The notes under the pieces were generated by a model. It was not told where the DNA came from and ran no database searches. It saw only the letters and a program-made list of their open reading frames with translations. From Paenibacillus macerans (GTDB lineage Bacteria > Bacillota > Bacilli > Paenibacillales > Paenibacillaceae), in NCBI RefSeq assembly GCF_900454495.1, contig NZ_UGSI01000001.1, positions 806,001 to 870,000 of the forward strand: a stretch of 64,000 nucleotides of DNA, in the 5' to 3' direction. The stretch's first letter is position 1, and each line of letters begins with the position of its first letter. The position numbers and the translations under genes are program-made. Below, piece after piece: positions 7,534-16,704 of this stretch.

Positions 7534-8673
7534 ATGAAAAAAATAGCGTTGATCGGATCGACGGGGTCGATCGGTACCCAAACGCTGGATGTCGTACGGC
7601 AGCATCCCGGGCAATTTGAAATTACGGGGCTTGCGGCCGGCGGAAATATCGGGCTGTTTGCCGAACAGGTAAGCCGGTTTCGGCCGAAAAAAGCTTCGGT
7701 GGCCACGAAAGAGCTGGCCGAGCGGGTACGCCCTCAGCTTCCGGAAGATGTGCAGCTGTATTACGGGGAGCAAGGACTGATCGAGGTGGCTGCGGGGACG
7801 GAGGCGGAAACGGTAGTCACCGCCATCGTGGGCAGCGCCGGCCTCCCGGCGACGATCGCGGCGATTGAGGCCGGAAAGCATATTGCGCTGGCGAACAAGG
7901 AAACGCTGGTAACGGCGGGCCATCTGGTTACCGAAGCGGCGGGGCGCAAGGGCGTCGCTTTGCTGCCGGTCGACAGCGAGCATTCCGCTATTTTTCAATG
8001 TTTGAACGGGGAGCGAATCGAAGAGGTGCGCCAAATTACGCTGACGGCTTCCGGCGGCTCGTTCCGCGATTTAACCCGTGAAGAGCTGCGAAACGTTACG
8101 GTCAAGGATGCGTTAAAGCATCCCAATTGGTCCATGGGCGCCAAAATTACGATCGATTCGGCCACGATGGTCAACAAAGGACTGGAGGTCATTGAAGCGC
8201 ATTGGCTGTTTGGCCTTCCTTACGAACAGATCGGAGTGCTGCTGCATCCCGAGAGCATTATCCACTCTTTCGTTGAATATCGTGACGGCAGCGTAATCGC
8301 CCAATTAGGAACACCGGATATGCGGGTTCCGATCCAATACGCGCTTTCCTATCCGCGCCGCTGGCCGTCCGAAGCCAAAAGGCTGTCCCTGGCGGAAGTG
8401 GGCAAGCTGCATTTCCGGGAGATGGACTACAACCGGTTCCCTTGTTTAAGACTAGCCTTCGAGTGTGGTAAAATAGGGGGGACAGCCACTTGTGTTTACA
8501 ATGCTGCCAATGAAGTGGCCGTCGCCCGCTTTCTAAGCGGAAACATTTCGTTTCTGCAGATTGAGACGATTATTGAAACGGTGTTGTCCAAACACGACGT
8601 TCAGGAGGAGCCGGATCTGGAAGGGATTCGCTCCGCCGACCGCTGGGCCCGGAACATGGCCGAATCTTTATAG
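7534..8673 (+). CDS. dxr: 1-deoxy-D-xylulose 5-phosphate reductoisomerase
   Basis: 379 residues. It catalyses the NADPH-dependent step from DXP to MEP in the methylerythritol isoprenoid pathway, supplying precursors for UppS. The N-terminal Rossmann motif GSTGSIGTQTLDVV is present, then ANKETLVTAG, LPVDSEHSAIFQCL (metal-binding Asp/Glu), MVNKGLEVIEAHWLF and HPESIIHSFVEYRDGS. The ATG at 7534 follows AGAGGTGCGAG. The repeat of copy C fills the whole space upstream, so any promoter must lie in or near it. Confidence 0.98.
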   Translation: MKKIALIGSTGSIGTQTLDVVRQHPGQFEITGLAAGGNIGLFAEQVSRFRPKKASVATKELAERVRPQLPEDVQLYYGEQGLIEVAAGTEAETVVTAIVGSAGLPATIAAIEAGKHIALANKETLVTAGHLVTEAAGRKGVALLPVDSEHSAIFQCLNGERIEEVRQITLTASGGSFRDLTREELRNVTVKDALKHPNWSMGAKITIDSATMVNKGLEVIEAHWLFGLPYEQIGVLLHPESIIHSFVEYRDGSVIAQLGTPDMRVPIQYALSYPRRWPSEAKRLSLAEVGKLHFREMDYNRFPCLRLAFECGKIGGTATCVYNAANEVAVARFLSGNISFLQIETIIETVLSKHDVQEEPDLEGIRSADRWARNMAESL

Positions 8674-8700
8674 AGCCCGCCCGCTTGGGCGGAACCTCTA
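8671..8700 (+). terminator. GC-rich stem-loop between dxr and rseP
   Basis: TAGAG-C-CCGCCC-GCTT-GGGCGG-AA-CCTCTA forms a stem of about 11 bp with a small internal loop, starting at the dxr stop codon. There is no clean T-run, so it may slow decay of the dxr message or terminate weakly. Confidence 0.45.
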
Positions 8701-8823
8701 TAAAATTCCTCTTTTGCACCGGAAAAGTCCGGCGGCGGTATTCTCTTGTGCCTGATCGGAGAATAATGTTAATCTAAGAAGACGCCCTAGGACGATCCGT
8801 GGCCAAAAGGAGGATGCTTACGC

Positions 8824-10098
8824 TTGGAATTGCTTAAAATCATATTTTTGACGGTGCTCATGTTCTTCATCATCGTCACGGTGCACGAATGGGGGCACTA
8901 TTACTTCGCGAAACGCGCAGGTATTTTGGTGCGTGAATTCGCGATTGGCTTTGGACCGAAACTGCTTTCTTTCAGAAGAGGAGAGACGCAGTTTACATTG
9001 CGCCTGCTTCCGTTCGGCGGGTATGCCCGCATGGCGGGGGAAGAGCCCGAACTGGTCCAGATCGCCGAAGGACAAACCGTCGCGCTGCGCCTGGATGGCG
9101 ATACCGTACGTAAAATTTATTTGGACCGGCTGGACAGCCGCAAAAATGTTATCCGCGGCGAGGTGCGGCACGCTGATTTGCAGGACGATCTTGCAGTTCG
9201 TCTGGATGTGGATGGAGAGGTGGTCTCTTACCCCGTTCATCCGCAGGCGATGCTGGTGACCAAAGGCAAAGAAACACAAATCGCGCCGAGGGATCGGCAA
9301 TACGGAAGCAAGACGGTCGGGCAGCGGGCGTTGTCGATCTTCGCCGGGCCTTTTATGAACTTTGTTTTGGCCTTTGTGTTGTTTGCCCTGCATACGCAAA
9401 TGGCGGGGATTCCGCTGGAAACGCCAAGCCATCTGCAGATCGGCGAAGTTGTGAAAGGGATGCCGGCGGCGGAAGTCGGGCTTCAGCCTGGAGATATTAT
9501 CGAGACGATCAACGGTCAGCCGGTCGGCACCGATGCGAACGCAATGATCGGGAAGATTCAAGCTTCCAAGGGCAAACCGATGCAATGGACGGTCAAACGC
9601 GGCGAAGAAACGCTGAGCTTTACGATTACCCCGCGCGGAGCCGAAAATGAAGACGGAAAAGTGGGCAGCACGATCGTGACGGTTTTCCCGACCCGCAGCG
9701 CCTCCTTCGGCGAGACGTTCCAGGTGGCCGGACAGAAAATGGTGTCCACGACCGAGGGGATTTTTCTCGGCTTTAAGCAGTTGATCAACAAGTTTTCCAT
9801 GGACGATCTGGGCGGGCCGGTGCGCACGTTTGAAATGACGGGGCAAATCGCCAAACAAGGGTTAGCCCAGCTTACGTATTGGGCGGCAATCCTGAGCCTT
9901 TACCTTGGCATATTCAACCTGCTGCCGATTCCGGCGCTGGATGGCAGCCGCCTCGTGTTCCTTGGAGTCGAGGCACTGCGCGGCAAGCCGATCGATCCGA
10001 ACCGCGAAGGCATGGTGCATTTCATCGGCTTTGCGATGCTGTTCCTGCTGATGATCGCGGTCACCTATAATGATATATTGCGTTTGTTCCACGGCTGA
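8824..10098 (+). CDS. rseP: Site-2 protease RseP/RasP (M50 zinc metalloprotease)
   Basis: 424 residues, intramembrane protease that cleaves anti-sigma factors and leftover signal peptides. The zinc motif HEWGH lies at residues 21-25 in the first membrane helix. A PDZ domain occupies the middle (around GLQPGDIIETINGQPVG), and the third zinc ligand is in NLLPIPALDGSRL near the C-terminus. The start is TTG at 8824 after AAAAGGAGG. The order cdsA-dxr-rseP-proS-polC is the same as in B. subtilis. Confidence 0.97.
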   Translation: MELLKIIFLTVLMFFIIVTVHEWGHYYFAKRAGILVREFAIGFGPKLLSFRRGETQFTLRLLPFGGYARMAGEEPELVQIAEGQTVALRLDGDTVRKIYLDRLDSRKNVIRGEVRHADLQDDLAVRLDVDGEVVSYPVHPQAMLVTKGKETQIAPRDRQYGSKTVGQRALSIFAGPFMNFVLAFVLFALHTQMAGIPLETPSHLQIGEVVKGMPAAEVGLQPGDIIETINGQPVGTDANAMIGKIQASKGKPMQWTVKRGEETLSFTITPRGAENEDGKVGSTIVTVFPTRSASFGETFQVAGQKMVSTTEGIFLGFKQLINKFSMDDLGGPVRTFEMTGQIAKQGLAQLTYWAAILSLYLGIFNLLPIPALDGSRLVFLGVEALRGKPIDPNREGMVHFIGFAMLFLLMIAVTYNDILRLFHG

Positions 10099-10172
10099 CC
10101 GGTTGCCCGAACCGTGCGAATCACGCGGTGAAATAAAAATTGTTGTTTTTTAACGGGAGGACAAGGGTTCTT

Positions 10173-11624
10173 ATGGCAAAAGAGGAGAAACAATTCGTTA
10201 CGGAGATTACCCCGCAGGGAGAAGACTTCTCCAGATGGTACATCGACGTGATTAAAAAAGCGGATTTAATGGATTACTCGCCGGTGCGCGGCTGTATCGT
10301 TTTTAAGCCGGACGGTTACGAAATCTGGGAACACATTCAGGAGGAGCTGGATCGCCGTTTTAAGGAAACGGGGCATCGCAACGCTTATTTTCCGCTCTTC
10401 ATTCCGGAAAGCTTCTTCCAGAAGGAGAAGGAACATGTCGAAGGCTTTAACCCGGAGCTGCCTTGGGTAACCGAAGCCGCCGGCGAGAAATTGGAGGAGC
10501 GGCTGGCCATCCGTCCGACCTCGGAAACGATGATCGGGCATATGTATGAGAAATGGATTCAATCCTACCGGGATTTGCCGATGCTGATCAACCAGTGGGC
10601 GAATGTGGTCCGTTGGGAGAAACGGACGCTGCCGTTCCTGCGCACTAGCGAATTCCTTTGGCAGGAAGGCCATACCGCCCATGAAAACGAGCAGGACGCG
10701 CGGGAAGAGACGATGCGCATGCTGGAGATTTACCGCGATTTTGTCGAGAACTACTTGGCGATTCCGGTCATTGTCGGGCAAAAAACGCCGTCCGAAAAAT
10801 TCGCCGGCGCGGTGGACACCTATTCTATCGAAGCGATGATGAAGGACGGCCGCGCCGTGCAAGCCGGAACCTCTCATTATTTGGGGACGAATTTTGCTTC
10901 GGCCTTTAATATTCAATATTTGAACCGGGAGAATGTCCGGGAATATGTGCATACGACTTCCTGGGGGGTAAGCACCCGGCTGATCGGCTCGCTGATCATG
11001 GTTCACGGCGACGACCGCGGCCTTGTTCTGCCGCCGAAGGTTGCGCCGAAGCAGGTGATGATCATTCCGATCGGCCCGCCGAAAACGTGGGACGCGGTGG
11101 TGGGAAGAGCCGACGAATTGTTCGCTGAACTGAAGCAGGCGGGGATTCGCGTCGGCATCGACGACCGCTCCGATCTTCGTCCGGGGTGGAAATTCAACGA
11201 ATACGAAATGCGCGGCGTGCCGGTACGCCTGGAGATCGGACCGCGGGATATGGAGAACGGCGTGTGCGTACTGGTTTCCCGCATCAGCGGCGAGAAAAAA
11301 GTCGTGCAGCAGGCCAATCTGGTCGTAGAAGTCCGGGCGATGCTCGAGCAGGTGCATCAGGAAATGTACGATCGCGCCAAGGCGTTCCGCGAGGAGCATT
11401 TCTACTCCGTGGACACGCTGGATGAAATGAAGGCGAGCATTGAAGAAAAACGCGGCTTTACGCTGGCCGGCTGGTGCGGTTCGGAGGCTTGCGAACGCCA
11501 GGTGAAAGAGGAAACCGGCGCGACCAGCCGCAACATTCCATTTGAACCGAAAGAGAAGAAGCATACTTGCCTTGTTTGCGGGGAACAAGCCAAACATACC
11601 GTCGTTTTTGCCAGAGCCTATTAA
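10173..11624 (+). CDS. proS: Prolyl-tRNA synthetase, eukaryote/archaea-like type
   Basis: 483 residues. It charges tRNA-Pro. The order of blocks (RPTSETMIGHMYEKWIQSY, INQWANVVRWEKRTLPFLR, TSEFLWQEGHTAHENEQDA, GVSTRLIGSLIMVHGDDRG) and the Cys-rich C-terminal domain (CGSEAC ... CLVCG, probably zinc-binding) are those of the short archaeal/eukaryotic-like ProRS. The inserted editing domain of typical bacterial ProRS is absent. B. subtilis has the long bacterial form at this position, so the enzyme type differs while the order is kept. The ATG at 10173 follows GGGAGG; a TTG at 10140 is in frame but precedes that site. Confidence 0.95.
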   Translation: MAKEEKQFVTEITPQGEDFSRWYIDVIKKADLMDYSPVRGCIVFKPDGYEIWEHIQEELDRRFKETGHRNAYFPLFIPESFFQKEKEHVEGFNPELPWVTEAAGEKLEERLAIRPTSETMIGHMYEKWIQSYRDLPMLINQWANVVRWEKRTLPFLRTSEFLWQEGHTAHENEQDAREETMRMLEIYRDFVENYLAIPVIVGQKTPSEKFAGAVDTYSIEAMMKDGRAVQAGTSHYLGTNFASAFNIQYLNRENVREYVHTTSWGVSTRLIGSLIMVHGDDRGLVLPPKVAPKQVMIIPIGPPKTWDAVVGRADELFAELKQAGIRVGIDDRSDLRPGWKFNEYEMRGVPVRLEIGPRDMENGVCVLVSRISGEKKVVQQANLVVEVRAMLEQVHQEMYDRAKAFREEHFYSVDTLDEMKASIEEKRGFTLAGWCGSEACERQVKEETGATSRNIPFEPKEKKHTCLVCGEQAKHTVVFARAY

Positions 11625-11651
11625 AACTTGAATTATTTGTCCAAGCCATAA

Positions 11652-11693
11652 GAGGTTGATCAAAAAGCGATAAAGCCGACTTTTTGAACACGC
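11652..11693 (-). repeat. Minimal remnant of the modular repeat (ends only), copy D
   Basis: GAGGTTGATCAAAAAGCG is joined through 8 nt to GACTTTTTGAACACGC. These are the two ends of the element with the whole interior gone, leaving a 42-bp hairpin-like piece between proS and polC. Confidence 0.6.
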
Positions 11694-11763
11694 ATGATAC
11701 GGGGAAACCCCTGTGCGGGCAAACCAACACAGCCAAAAGAGGGCTTTCGGCAGTAAATTGTCG

Positions 11764-11789
11764 GGCAGGTTCATTGCCTGCCGGTTTTC
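11764..11789 (+). terminator. Probable terminator after proS
   Basis: GGCAGG-TTCATTG-CCTGCC, a 6-bp stem followed by GGTTTTCT. It lies about 140 nt after the proS stop; the T-run is short. Confidence 0.5.
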
Positions 11790-11852
11790 TCGCCGGAAGC
11801 CTTTTTCATGCAAGCGGACGTGGAGTCATCGACCTGGCTTTTATAACGGAGC

Positions 11853-11878
11853 GTTCCAAAAGTCGGGTTTTCAGCACT
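11853..11878 (+). repeat. 5' fragment of the modular repeat upstream of polC
   Basis: GTTCCAAAAGTCGGGTTTTC followed by AGCACT matches the first 26 nt of forward copies (A, F). The rest of the element is absent. It ends just before the polC ribosome site. Confidence 0.5.
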
Positions 11879-11896
11879 TAGATGGGGGAGGAAGAC

Positions 11897-14800
11897 ATGA
11901 CGGAGACTCAGGACAAGAGAAACCGGCTTGAACTGTTGATGAAGCAGGCGGAGCTTCCCGCCTCGTTAATCGATCCCTATTTTCTCGAAGGTTATATCGA
12001 GCGGGTTGAGGTTAGCCGCAGCAACAAGGAATGGAAAATCACGATCAGGAAGGATACGTTGGTGCCGGCTCAGGCTTACCGCACTTTTTGCCTTCGCATC
12101 AAGGAAAAAATGGAGCACATCGCGGCAATTTCCTTTGAATTCAGGTACGGCGGCGAAGTGTCGGCCAAAGATATCGTTGGAGAGTATTGGAAGTTGTTTT
12201 TGGAATGGGTGCAGCGTCAGGTTCCTTCCGTCAACGGCTGGATGGTCCGGGCCGGATTTGAAGTCGAAAACGATCTCGTTACCGTAACGTTGGGCGATTC
12301 TACCGCACTGGAGCTGGCCCGCAAGAAAAATATCGACCGGGCGATCGTGACGTTTTACGAAACTTATTTTGCTCTGCAGCTGCGGGTCAAGCTGCAAACC
12401 GGCGAAACGAGCGCCGAAGCGTTCGAGGAGTTCCAACAGCGGATCGTGGAGGAAGAACGCGAGGTCATCCAGAAAATGATGGAAAGCATGACGGTGGAAG
12501 CGCCGCCTGAAGAGGTGGACGGCGAAGTCGTCAAACTGCAAATCGGATACGACATCAAGGAGCCGCCGGTGCCGATTCAGGACATTCAGGATGAAGAGAA
12601 GAAAATCACGATCCAGGGAACGATTTTCGGTCTGGACCGCAAGGAGCTGCGCAACGGAAATACGTTGTTTACGTTCAATTTGACGGATTTTACCGACTCG
12701 CTGGCGATGAAGCTGTTTGCGAAAAACAAGGAAGATTTGAAAGTGATGGGCCAGCTGGCCAACGGCAAGTGGGTAAAAGCCCGCGGCAAAGTCGAATTCG
12801 ACCGCTTTATGCAGGTGCCCGAGCTGGTGATGATCCCTTCCGATCTGACGGAAATTACGGCGCCTCCGGGACGCAAGGACAATGCTCCCGAGAAGCGGGT
12901 CGAATTCCATCTGCACACGACGATGAGCACGATGGACGCCGTCACCCCGATCGGCGATTACGTGAAGATGGCCGCCAAATGGGGGCATAAAGCGATCGCC
13001 ATCACCGATCACGGCGGGGTGCAAAGTTACCCCGACGCGGCTAAGGCGGCGAAGAAAAACGGCATAAAAATGATCTACGGCGTTGAAGCCAACGTGGTGA
13101 ACGACGATGTCGCCGTGGTGCTGAACCCGCGCGGGGACGATTTGAAAGACGCTACATATATCGTATTCGATATCGAAACCACCGGTCTCTCCGTCACCCA
13201 AAACAAAATCATCGAGCTTGCCGCCGTTAAAATGCAGGACGGCAAAGAAGTGGACCGTTACGCTACCTTCGTCAATCCGCATGAACGGATTCCTTACAAT
13301 ATCCAGCAGCTCACCAACATCAACGACGAAATGGTCAGGGACGCTCCGGATGTGGAACCCGTGCTGCGGCGGTTCGTGGAGTTTGCCGGAGACGCGGTGC
13401 TGGTCGCCCATAACGCCCGGTTTGACGTCGATTTCGTCAACGCGAAGCTGAAAGAGCTGGGCCTGCCGCAGATGAACAACCCGGTGCTCGATACGCTCGA
13501 ACTAGCCCGGATGCTGTTTCCGACCCTGAAGAATCACCGGTTAAATACGCTTGCCGCCAAATACAAGGTGTCGCTGGAGAACCACCACCGGGCGATCGAC
13601 GATACGCTGGCGCTCGGGGAAATTTTGAACGGCCTGCTCGAAGATGCGATCAAAATCGAAGGGTATACGACGCTGGACCGGCTGAACGATAAGGTCGGCA
13701 AGGATCTGTCCAATACCCGGCCGTTTCATTGCGGCGTCTACGCGCTCAACGCTACGGGCAAGAAAAATCTGTTTAAGCTCGTGTCCCTGTCGCACACCGA
13801 CTATTTCAAACGAGTGCCCTGCATTCCCAAATCGAAGCTGGTGGAAATGCGCGAAGGCCTGCTCATCATGTCCGGCTGCGAAAAAGGCGAGTTTTTCGAA
13901 ACGGTGCTCAACAAATCGGTGGAGGAAGCGGAAGCTGTGGCCGAGTTTTACGATGTGCTGGAGATCCAGCCGCTGACGATGTATATGCATCTGGTGGACA
14001 AAGGATTGGTCGGCAGCGTGGCCGAGCTGGAGACGGCGATCCGCAAAATCGTCGAGATCGGGATGAAGCTGAATAAGCCGGTGGTGGCTACCGGCAACGT
14101 GCACTATCTCGATCCAAAGGACAAGCTGTTCCGCGACATCACGATTCACGGCATCACCGGGTTTAGCCCGCTGAAGGATATACGCAAGCCGGATGCGCAT
14201 TTTCGGACGACGGAGGAAATGCTGGAGGAATTCGCTTTTCTCGGCGGGGAGAAGGCTTACGAGGTAGTCGTTGCCAACACCTCCAAGCTGGCCGACGAAT
14301 TTGAGGAATACGAGCTGTTTCCGGATAAGCTGTTTACGCCGATCATCGAAGGCGCGGAAGAGGAAATCCGCCGGACTTGTTACGATACGGCCAAAAAGAT
14401 TTACGGCGAGGATCTGCCGGAAGTCGTCGTCAAGCGGCTGGAGAAAGAACTCGAGCCGATTATCAAATACGGGTTCTCGGCGAACTATCTGATCTCCGAA
14501 CGTTTGGTCAAAAAATCGAACCAGGACGGGTATCTGGTCGGTTCCCGGGGGTCCGTCGGCTCCTCGGTCGTCGCCATGTTCCTCGGCATCTCCGAGGTCA
14601 ACCCGCTGCCGGCGCATTATATATGCCAAAACCCGGAATGCAAGTACAGCGAATGGTTCCTTGACGGCAGCGTGCCAAGCGGTTTCGACCTTCCGGACAA
14701 GACGTGCCCGAAATGCGGGCAAACGCTGAAGGGCGAGGGGCACGACATCCCGTTCGAAACGTTCCTTGGGTTTAAGGGCGACAAAGTTCCCGATATCGAC

Positions 14801-16213
14801 CTTAACTTCTCCGGGGAATATCAGCCGCACGCCCATAACTACACGAAAGTGCTGTTCGGCGAGAAAAACGTGTTCCGCGCCGGCACGATCGGCACCGTGG
14901 CGGAAAAGACGGCGTACGGTTTCGCCAAAAAATACGAGGAAGAGCATCACAAGCATTGGCGCGGAGCCGAGCTGAGCCGGCTTGCGGCGGGGTGTACCGG
15001 CGTCAAGCGCAGCACGGGCCAGCATCCCGGCGGGATCGTGGTCGTGCCGGACTACATCGAGGTGGAGGATATCACCCCGGTGCAGTATCCGGCCGACGAC
15101 ACCGAGGCGGAATGGAAAACGACGCACTTCGATTATCACGCCTTTGACGCGAACCTGCTGAAGCTCGATATCCTCGGGCACGATGATCCGACGATGATGC
15201 GGATGCTCCAGGATCTCACGGGCGTCGATCCGACGACCATCCCGATGAACGATCCGAAGGTGATGAGCATTTTCAACTCGACGGAAGCGCTTGGGGTGAC
15301 GCCGGAACAGATCCGCACGCCGGTCGCCACGTACGGCATTCCCGAGATGGGCACGAAGTTCGTCCGGCAGATGCTGGTGGAATCGCAGCCGTCGTCGTTT
15401 GCCGACCTGCTGCAGATTTCCGGCTTGTCGCACGGAACGGGCGTCTGGCTTGGCAATGCCCAGGATTTGATCAAAAACGGAACCTGCAACATCAAAACGG
15501 TGATCGGCTGCCGTGACGACATCATGCTGTTTTTGATTTACAAAGCGGGTATGGACGCCGGCCTCGCCTTCAAAATCACGGAAAGCGTACGGAAAGGGAA
15601 AGGGCTGACGCCGGAATGGATCGAGGAGATGAAGAAATGCAAGGTGCCGCAATGGTACATCGACTCCTGTCTGAAGATCCAGTACATGTTCCCGAAGGCC
15701 CACGCCGCCGCATACGTTATTTCCGCGGTGCGCACCGCCTATTTCAAGCTCTACCATCCGATCGAATTTTACGCGACATATTTCTCGGTTCGCGGCGAGG
15801 ATTTCGACATCGAGCTTTGCTGTCAGGGATATGAGGCGATTCACCGCAAGATCGAAGAGATCGAGCAGAAAGGCTTTCAGGCGCTGCCTAAAGAGAAAGC
15901 GATGCTGCCGATTCTGGAAATGGCGCTGGAGATGACCGCGCGCGGCTTCCATTTCAAACCGATCGATTTGTACCGTTCCGACGCGACGAAGTTCATCGTG
16001 GACGGCGATTCGCTGATTCCGCCGTTCTCGGCGCTGGCCGGGATCGGGGAGAACGCCGCCAAAAATATCGCCGCGGCCAAGGAGCAGGGCGAATTTCTGT
16101 CGATCGAGGACTTCCAGCAGAAATCGAAGGCGAGCAAAACGATCGTCGAGCTCCTCGGCAACATGGGCTGCTTCCGTGGACTTCCCGAAAGCAACCAGTT
16201 GTCGCTATTTTAA
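11897..16213 (+). CDS. polC: DNA polymerase III alpha subunit, Gram-positive PolC type
   Basis: 1438 residues, the replicative polymerase with built-in 3'-5' proofreading. In order: an N-terminal domain, an OB fold (about 230-310), a PHP domain split around the exonuclease (FHLHTTMSTMDA near 335), the exonuclease (IVFDIETTGLS near 420, DEDD type), a zinc knuckle (CQNPEC and CPKCGQ), and the polymerase palm with catalytic acidic residues in PDIDLNFSGEYQ near 963. An ATG at 11882 is in frame, but GGGGGAGG at 11884-11891 is spaced for the ATG at 11897. The gene is intact and full length. It ends just ahead of repeat copy E. Confidence 0.98.
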   Translation: MTETQDKRNRLELLMKQAELPASLIDPYFLEGYIERVEVSRSNKEWKITIRKDTLVPAQAYRTFCLRIKEKMEHIAAISFEFRYGGEVSAKDIVGEYWKLFLEWVQRQVPSVNGWMVRAGFEVENDLVTVTLGDSTALELARKKNIDRAIVTFYETYFALQLRVKLQTGETSAEAFEEFQQRIVEEEREVIQKMMESMTVEAPPEEVDGEVVKLQIGYDIKEPPVPIQDIQDEEKKITIQGTIFGLDRKELRNGNTLFTFNLTDFTDSLAMKLFAKNKEDLKVMGQLANGKWVKARGKVEFDRFMQVPELVMIPSDLTEITAPPGRKDNAPEKRVEFHLHTTMSTMDAVTPIGDYVKMAAKWGHKAIAITDHGGVQSYPDAAKAAKKNGIKMIYGVEANVVNDDVAVVLNPRGDDLKDATYIVFDIETTGLSVTQNKIIELAAVKMQDGKEVDRYATFVNPHERIPYNIQQLTNINDEMVRDAPDVEPVLRRFVEFAGDAVLVAHNARFDVDFVNAKLKELGLPQMNNPVLDTLELARMLFPTLKNHRLNTLAAKYKVSLENHHRAIDDTLALGEILNGLLEDAIKIEGYTTLDRLNDKVGKDLSNTRPFHCGVYALNATGKKNLFKLVSLSHTDYFKRVPCIPKSKLVEMREGLLIMSGCEKGEFFETVLNKSVEEAEAVAEFYDVLEIQPLTMYMHLVDKGLVGSVAELETAIRKIVEIGMKLNKPVVATGNVHYLDPKDKLFRDITIHGITGFSPLKDIRKPDAHFRTTEEMLEEFAFLGGEKAYEVVVANTSKLADEFEEYELFPDKLFTPIIEGAEEEIRRTCYDTAKKIYGEDLPEVVVKRLEKELEPIIKYGFSANYLISERLVKKSNQDGYLVGSRGSVGSSVVAMFLGISEVNPLPAHYICQNPECKYSEWFLDGSVPSGFDLPDKTCPKCGQTLKGEGHDIPFETFLGFKGDKVPDIDLNFSGEYQPHAHNYTKVLFGEKNVFRAGTIGTVAEKTAYGFAKKYEEEHHKHWRGAELSRLAAGCTGVKRSTGQHPGGIVVVPDYIEVEDITPVQYPADDTEAEWKTTHFDYHAFDANLLKLDILGHDDPTMMRMLQDLTGVDPTTIPMNDPKVMSIFNSTEALGVTPEQIRTPVATYGIPEMGTKFVRQMLVESQPSSFADLLQISGLSHGTGVWLGNAQDLIKNGTCNIKTVIGCRDDIMLFLIYKAGMDAGLAFKITESVRKGKGLTPEWIEEMKKCKVPQWYIDSCLKIQYMFPKAHAAAYVISAVRTAYFKLYHPIEFYATYFSVRGEDFDIELCCQGYEAIHRKIEEIEQKGFQALPKEKAMLPILEMALEMTARGFHFKPIDLYRSDATKFIVDGDSLIPPFSALAGIGENAAKNIAAAKEQGEFLSIEDFQQKSKASKTIVELLGNMGCFRGLPESNQLSLF

Positions 16214-16229
16214 GTGTGAGTTTAAATAT

Positions 16230-16554
16230 AAGTTCAAAAATCAGGTTTTCAGCACCGAGAAGGTTGGATGAAGCTAGGGACATAAGGAGCGGAGCGTACG
16301 TTTTGGGTACGTGAGCACCGGAAATGTTTCCGTAGGAAACATGCTTCGAAAGCATATGCTTGGCCCGGTTGAATTCAAGATTCGACGTCGATTAAGCTTC
16401 TTAACCTGCTTCGTGATAAGAAAAACTCTATCGATGAACAATCAAAGAAGACAGACCGCCCTAAGATGAAGTTTTTCTTGCGATTTTAAGGAAGAGAGAC
16501 TCCGGCGACTATTCATTCTTAAATCTTCAAAAGCTGATTTTTTGAACTACCTAT
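16230..16554 (+). repeat. Modular hairpin repeat, copy E (polC-rimP spacer)
   Basis: Forward copy. Ends GTTCAAAAATCAG (16232) and CTGATTTTTTGAAC (16534) are complementary apart from one extra base. It carries the hairpin CGTAC/GTACG, the optional module ATGTTTCC-GTA-GGAAACAT and the module ATGCTT-CGA-AAGCAT. It lacks the GAAGC/GCTTC and GCGTTTT/AAAACGC modules. About 100 nt of unmatched sequence precede the right end. It ends about 20 nt upstream of the rimP promoter. Confidence 0.8.
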
Positions 16555-16573
16555 AGTAGTAAAGGTGTTTTAC

Positions 16574-16602
16574 TTGTCACTGTTGGCGGACTATGTTATA
16601 AT
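16574..16602 (+). promoter_or_regulatory. SigA promoter of the rimP-nusA-infB operon
   Basis: TTGTCA (16574-16579), a 17-bp spacer, and a consensus TATAAT (16597-16602). It is one of the best SigA matches in the window. The leader to rimP is about 95 nt and contains a 10-bp hairpin at 16637-16660. Confidence 0.85.
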
Positions 16603-16636
16603 TTTTTTGGCAATCATGAAGATAGAACCGTTGTTT

Positions 16637-16660
16637 AAAGAGTGGGGAAACCCACTCTTT
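16637..16660 (+). promoter_or_regulatory. Perfect 10-bp leader hairpin with GAAA tetraloop
   Basis: AAAGAGTGGG-GAAA-CCCACTCTTT lies about 30 nt downstream of the expected transcription start of the rimP operon. No T-run follows, so it is not a standard terminator. It may stabilise the 5' end or serve as a regulatory site. Confidence 0.6.
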
Positions 16661-16704
16661 ACTCTTTGGTATACAGGAATGAACGCGATGGAGGGAATGT
16701 ACGC

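Noticed and set aside
13541..15952. An 803-codon frame antisense to polC, and similar long frames antisense to proS, infB and pnp
   Set aside because: These are shadows of GC-skewed codon use in strongly supported genes; they contain no recognisable domain and lack ribosome sites.
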